Shown here: positions 4,059 through 5,274 of the stretch, one piece after another
How the letters are laid out: every line of letters begins with the position of its first letter
Position numbering within the stretch: the stretch's first letter is position 1
Assembly: GCA_019428955.1 (NCBI GenBank)
Contig: JAHYJF010000241.1
Coordinates: 1-5,274 of the forward strand
Source of the DNA: Burkholderiaceae bacterium
GTDB lineage: Bacteria > Pseudomonadota > Gammaproteobacteria > Burkholderiales > Burkholderiaceae_E
Reading direction: 5' to 3'
DNA length: 5,274 bases
Made by a program: the position numbers and the translations under genes
Notes under the pieces: model-generated
What the model saw: only the letters and a program-made list of their open reading frames with translations
What the model was told of the DNA's origin: nothing
Databases searched by the model: none

Positions 4059-4908
4059 AGCCAAGCTTCTGAAAATTGAGGCGATCGACCCGGAACAAAT
4101 CGATGTATCGGGCCGAAAGCGCCCGGTCTCTCAGGCATCTGTCGATAGCATCATAGCTTCCTTTCGCGAGCTTGGGGTGATCAAGGACGAAATTCTGGTG
4201 CGCCAACTTGCGCACCAGGGGAAAAAGCTTCGGCTGATTGCTGGGCTTCACCGACTGGAGGCCTTCCGCCAAATGGGGTTGAAGGTGCCAGCGAAGGTCT
4301 ATGACTGCACCGACGACTGGGCGGCGCTCATGGAGCTTGACGACAATCTGGCTGGTGCCTCTCTGACCACGCTCGACAAGGCTGTATTCCTCGTGTCGCG
4401 AAAGGCGATCTTCGAGAAAGTGCACCCGGAAAAGCGGCGTGGAATTGCAGGGGCGAAGGCGCGGTGGGATGCAACTGGCGAAGCGCCAGTTGCATCGTTC
4501 ATTGCCTCGGCGGCAACGGCGATGGGCGTATCCGAAACCACGATCTATCGCCTTGTAGCAGCAGCGTCTGTGCTTTCGGATGACGATATTGAAGCGCTTC
4601 GGGTAGCTCCACGCCAAGTTTCGCGAGACGATTTGAGCGTCATCGCCAAGATCGGCGACCCCGATGAACGCGCAGCGGTTGTCGAGGCGCTCGCGGAAGG
4701 CCGGAAAGCCACCGCGGCGCGCAAGGCCTATCTGGCGGCGAAAAACGGCGCTGCGCCTTCGGTCAAGGATCCCGCCGAAGATGGTTTCAAGGCGCTGATC
4801 GCCCTCTGGGGGCGGGTGCCGAAGGCTTCGAAGCGGCGCTTTGCCGGGCATTTTGCCGCGGAACTGCAGGAATTGATCGATCAGGCGCATGGGGAGGGGC
4901 AGGAATGA
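4045..4908 (+). CDS. ParB/Srx-fold protein with HTH (ParB-like, upstream of MuA)
   Basis: 287 residues from ATG 4045. ATG 4051 is arguably better placed, with GGAG (4038-4041) 9 bases upstream rather than 3. The N-terminal ParB/Srx domain (about 8-90) has IEAIDPEQIDVSGRKRPVS, SIIASFRELGVIKDEILVR and the signature LIAGLHRLEAFRQMG (GLHRLEA at 67-73), followed by ELDDNLAGASLTTLDKAVFL (about 97-116), equivalent to the E-x-E-N-L...DLTPLE box of ParB. A helix-turn-helix follows at about 153-172 (ASAATAMGVSETTIYRLV), and the C-terminus is helical and charged. Such genes occur beside the transposase in some Mu-like phages. Roles could be DNA binding or spreading near the phage ends, transcription control, or nuclease activity; none is shown. 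Two strong inverted repeats lie inside the gene (4195-4218, 4468-4496). Its stop overlaps the MuA ATG. Confidence 0.9.
   Translation: MAMREAKLLKIEAIDPEQIDVSGRKRPVSQASVDSIIASFRELGVIKDEILVRQLAHQGKKLRLIAGLHRLEAFRQMGLKVPAKVYDCTDDWAALMELDDNLAGASLTTLDKAVFLVSRKAIFEKVHPEKRRGIAGAKARWDATGEAPVASFIASAATAMGVSETTIYRLVAAASVLSDDDIEALRVAPRQVSRDDLSVIAKIGDPDERAAVVEALAEGRKATAARKAYLAAKNGAAPSVKDPAEDGFKALIALWGRVPKASKRRFAGHFAAELQELIDQAHGEGQE
4195..4218. repeat. 9-bp-arm inverted repeat within the ParB-like gene
   Basis: CTGGTGCGC (4195-4203) and GCGCACCAG (4210-4218) are exact inverse complements with a 6-base loop, CAACTT. It encodes the segment LVRQLAHQG between strands of the ParB fold. RNA from either strand could form a stable stem. 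Confidence 0.6.
4468..4496. repeat. 13-bp-arm perfect inverted repeat within the ParB-like gene
   Basis: GATGCAACTGGCG (4468-4480) and CGCCAGTTGCATC (4484-4496) pair perfectly around a 3-base loop, AAG. It encodes DATGEAPVAS, the linker just before the HTH (about residues 142-151). No run of T follows on either strand, so it is not a classical intrinsic terminator. Confidence 0.75.
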
Positions 4909-5274
4909 CCTCGACCGCACCCGATCGGCTCTGGTGGAGCGCGGAAGAAATCGCCGCCGCTGCGCTGCCCGACATGCCATCGACCCGCCAGGGCGTCGAG
5001 GCGCTGATCAAGCGGGCAGGCTGGCGCCAGGACACCGTGCACGCGCGCCGCCGCGCGGGCCGTGGCGGTGGCTGGGAATACAGCTGGCATCTCTTGCCGG
5101 TTCGCGCGCGCCACAAGCTGATGCAGTCGGAACGCGCGCCCAGGGAACCAGAGCGCATGGGGCGCGACGAGGCCTGGACGTGGTTCGAAGCGCTGCCCGA
5201 GGCGGTGAAGGCCAAGGCGCGCGTCAGGCTAGGCATTCTGCAGAAGGTCGAGGTGCTCGAGCCCGCGATCGGTC
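4905..5274 (+). CDS. MuA-type transposase, N-terminal DNA-binding region (runs off the right edge)
   Basis: ATG 4905 overlaps the ParB-like stop (ATGA) and has GGGGAGGGGCAGGA just upstream. The 123 visible codons start with the Mu DNA-binding winged helix (about residues 10-72): LWWSAEEIAAAALPDMP, STRQGVEALIKRAGW, then the basic wing ARRRAGRGGGWEYSWHLLP, closely following the W(W)tA.EL....LPGLP....G...A.R.GW....R...GRGG..EY pattern of MuA domain I-alpha. A linker (QSERAPREPERMGRDEAW) leads into a helix (KAKARVRLGILQKVEVLE) at the beginning of domain I-beta. The DDE catalytic core would lie beyond the window. In Mu the I-alpha domain binds the internal enhancer and I-beta binds the phage ends; the enzyme assembles the transpososome and carries out strand transfer. 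It is the terminal visible gene of the early operon. Confidence 0.95.
   Translation, partial: MTSTAPDRLWWSAEEIAAAALPDMPSTRQGVEALIKRAGWRQDTVHARRRAGRGGGWEYSWHLLPVRARHKLMQSERAPREPERMGRDEAWTWFEALPEAVKAKARVRLGILQKVEVLEPAIG

Larger units (their letters stand above)
1592..5274. mobile_element. Mu-like transposable phage, immunity and early region (partial)
   Basis: The order repressor (leftward), operator/promoter switch, run of tiny overlapping rightward genes, ParB-like gene and MuA-type transposase N-terminus is the layout of the left end of Mu-like phages. The span given covers only the core that is certain; the accessory genes at 1-1599 are probably also within the element. I could not identify the terminal attL/MuA-binding sites, so the true left end is unknown, and the right side continues beyond the window. 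A phage genome and an integrated prophage cannot be told apart from this stretch alone. Confidence 0.85.

Noticed and set aside
4591..4834. 10-bp palindromes GAAGCGCTTC and GCTTCGAAGC in the ParB-like gene
   Set aside because: Short palindromes made of common codons; expected by chance at this length and GC content.
3952..4980. 342-codon minus-strand open frame opposite the ParB-like gene
   Set aside because: Its protein is Arg/Leu-rich with no recognisable domain and lies antisense to a gene with clear ParB and HTH motifs; it is a frame shadow typical of high-GC DNA.
1..5274. tRNA, rRNA, CRISPR array or insertion sequence
   Set aside because: No cloverleaf-like segment, no regularly spaced direct repeats and no IS-type transposase were seen; the only transposase is the MuA-type phage gene.

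Overview
The window looks like the immunity and early-lytic left part of a Mu-like transposable (pro)phage of a GC-rich alphaproteobacterium. The organism is inferred only from base composition and protein style; Sphingomonadales or Rhodobacterales would fit and nothing here fixes the genus. The phage call rests on three things: a LexA/CI-type repressor facing a rightward cluster of tiny genes across a three-operator switch, a ParB-like gene, and, at the right edge, the N-terminal wing-helix DNA-binding domain of a MuA-type transposase that runs out of the window.

Leftward block (minus strand, read right to left): the phage repressor (1592-2290) is followed by an ORF matching the C-terminal part of Mu gpF/SPP1 gp7 head-morphogenesis proteins (about 1021-1599). 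Next come a zinc-ribbon plus YbjQ/UPF0145 protein (408-908) and the start of a D12-class DNA adenine methylase (292 to beyond base 1). These genes point the same way as the repressor, so they could be expressed in the lysogen as accessory cargo. Degenerate copies of the repressor 3' end lie on both sides of the gpF-like ORF, which suggests that it was inserted by recombination, or that a module was duplicated, next to the repressor.

Switch (2291-2380): three 18-bp operators (2300-2317, 2329-2346, 2353-2370) overlap two divergent sigma70-like promoters. In both directions the predicted transcription start falls on or next to the ATG, so repressor and first lytic gene both look leaderless.

Rightward block (plus strand): eight genes from 2379 to the right edge, nearly all overlapping by 1-4 bases or separated by only 2, clearly one operon. 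They are a Cro-position DNA-binding protein, a CxxC zinc protein, a 43-residue membrane peptide, two small helical proteins, a winged-helix protein, an unknown acidic protein, a ParB-like protein, and then MuA. The ParB-like gene and the gene before it carry unusually good inverted repeats inside coding sequence. The presumed logic is that repressor binding shuts the rightward promoter in lysogeny; when the repressor self-cleaves or decays, the small regulators, the ParB-like protein and the transposase are made for replicative transposition.
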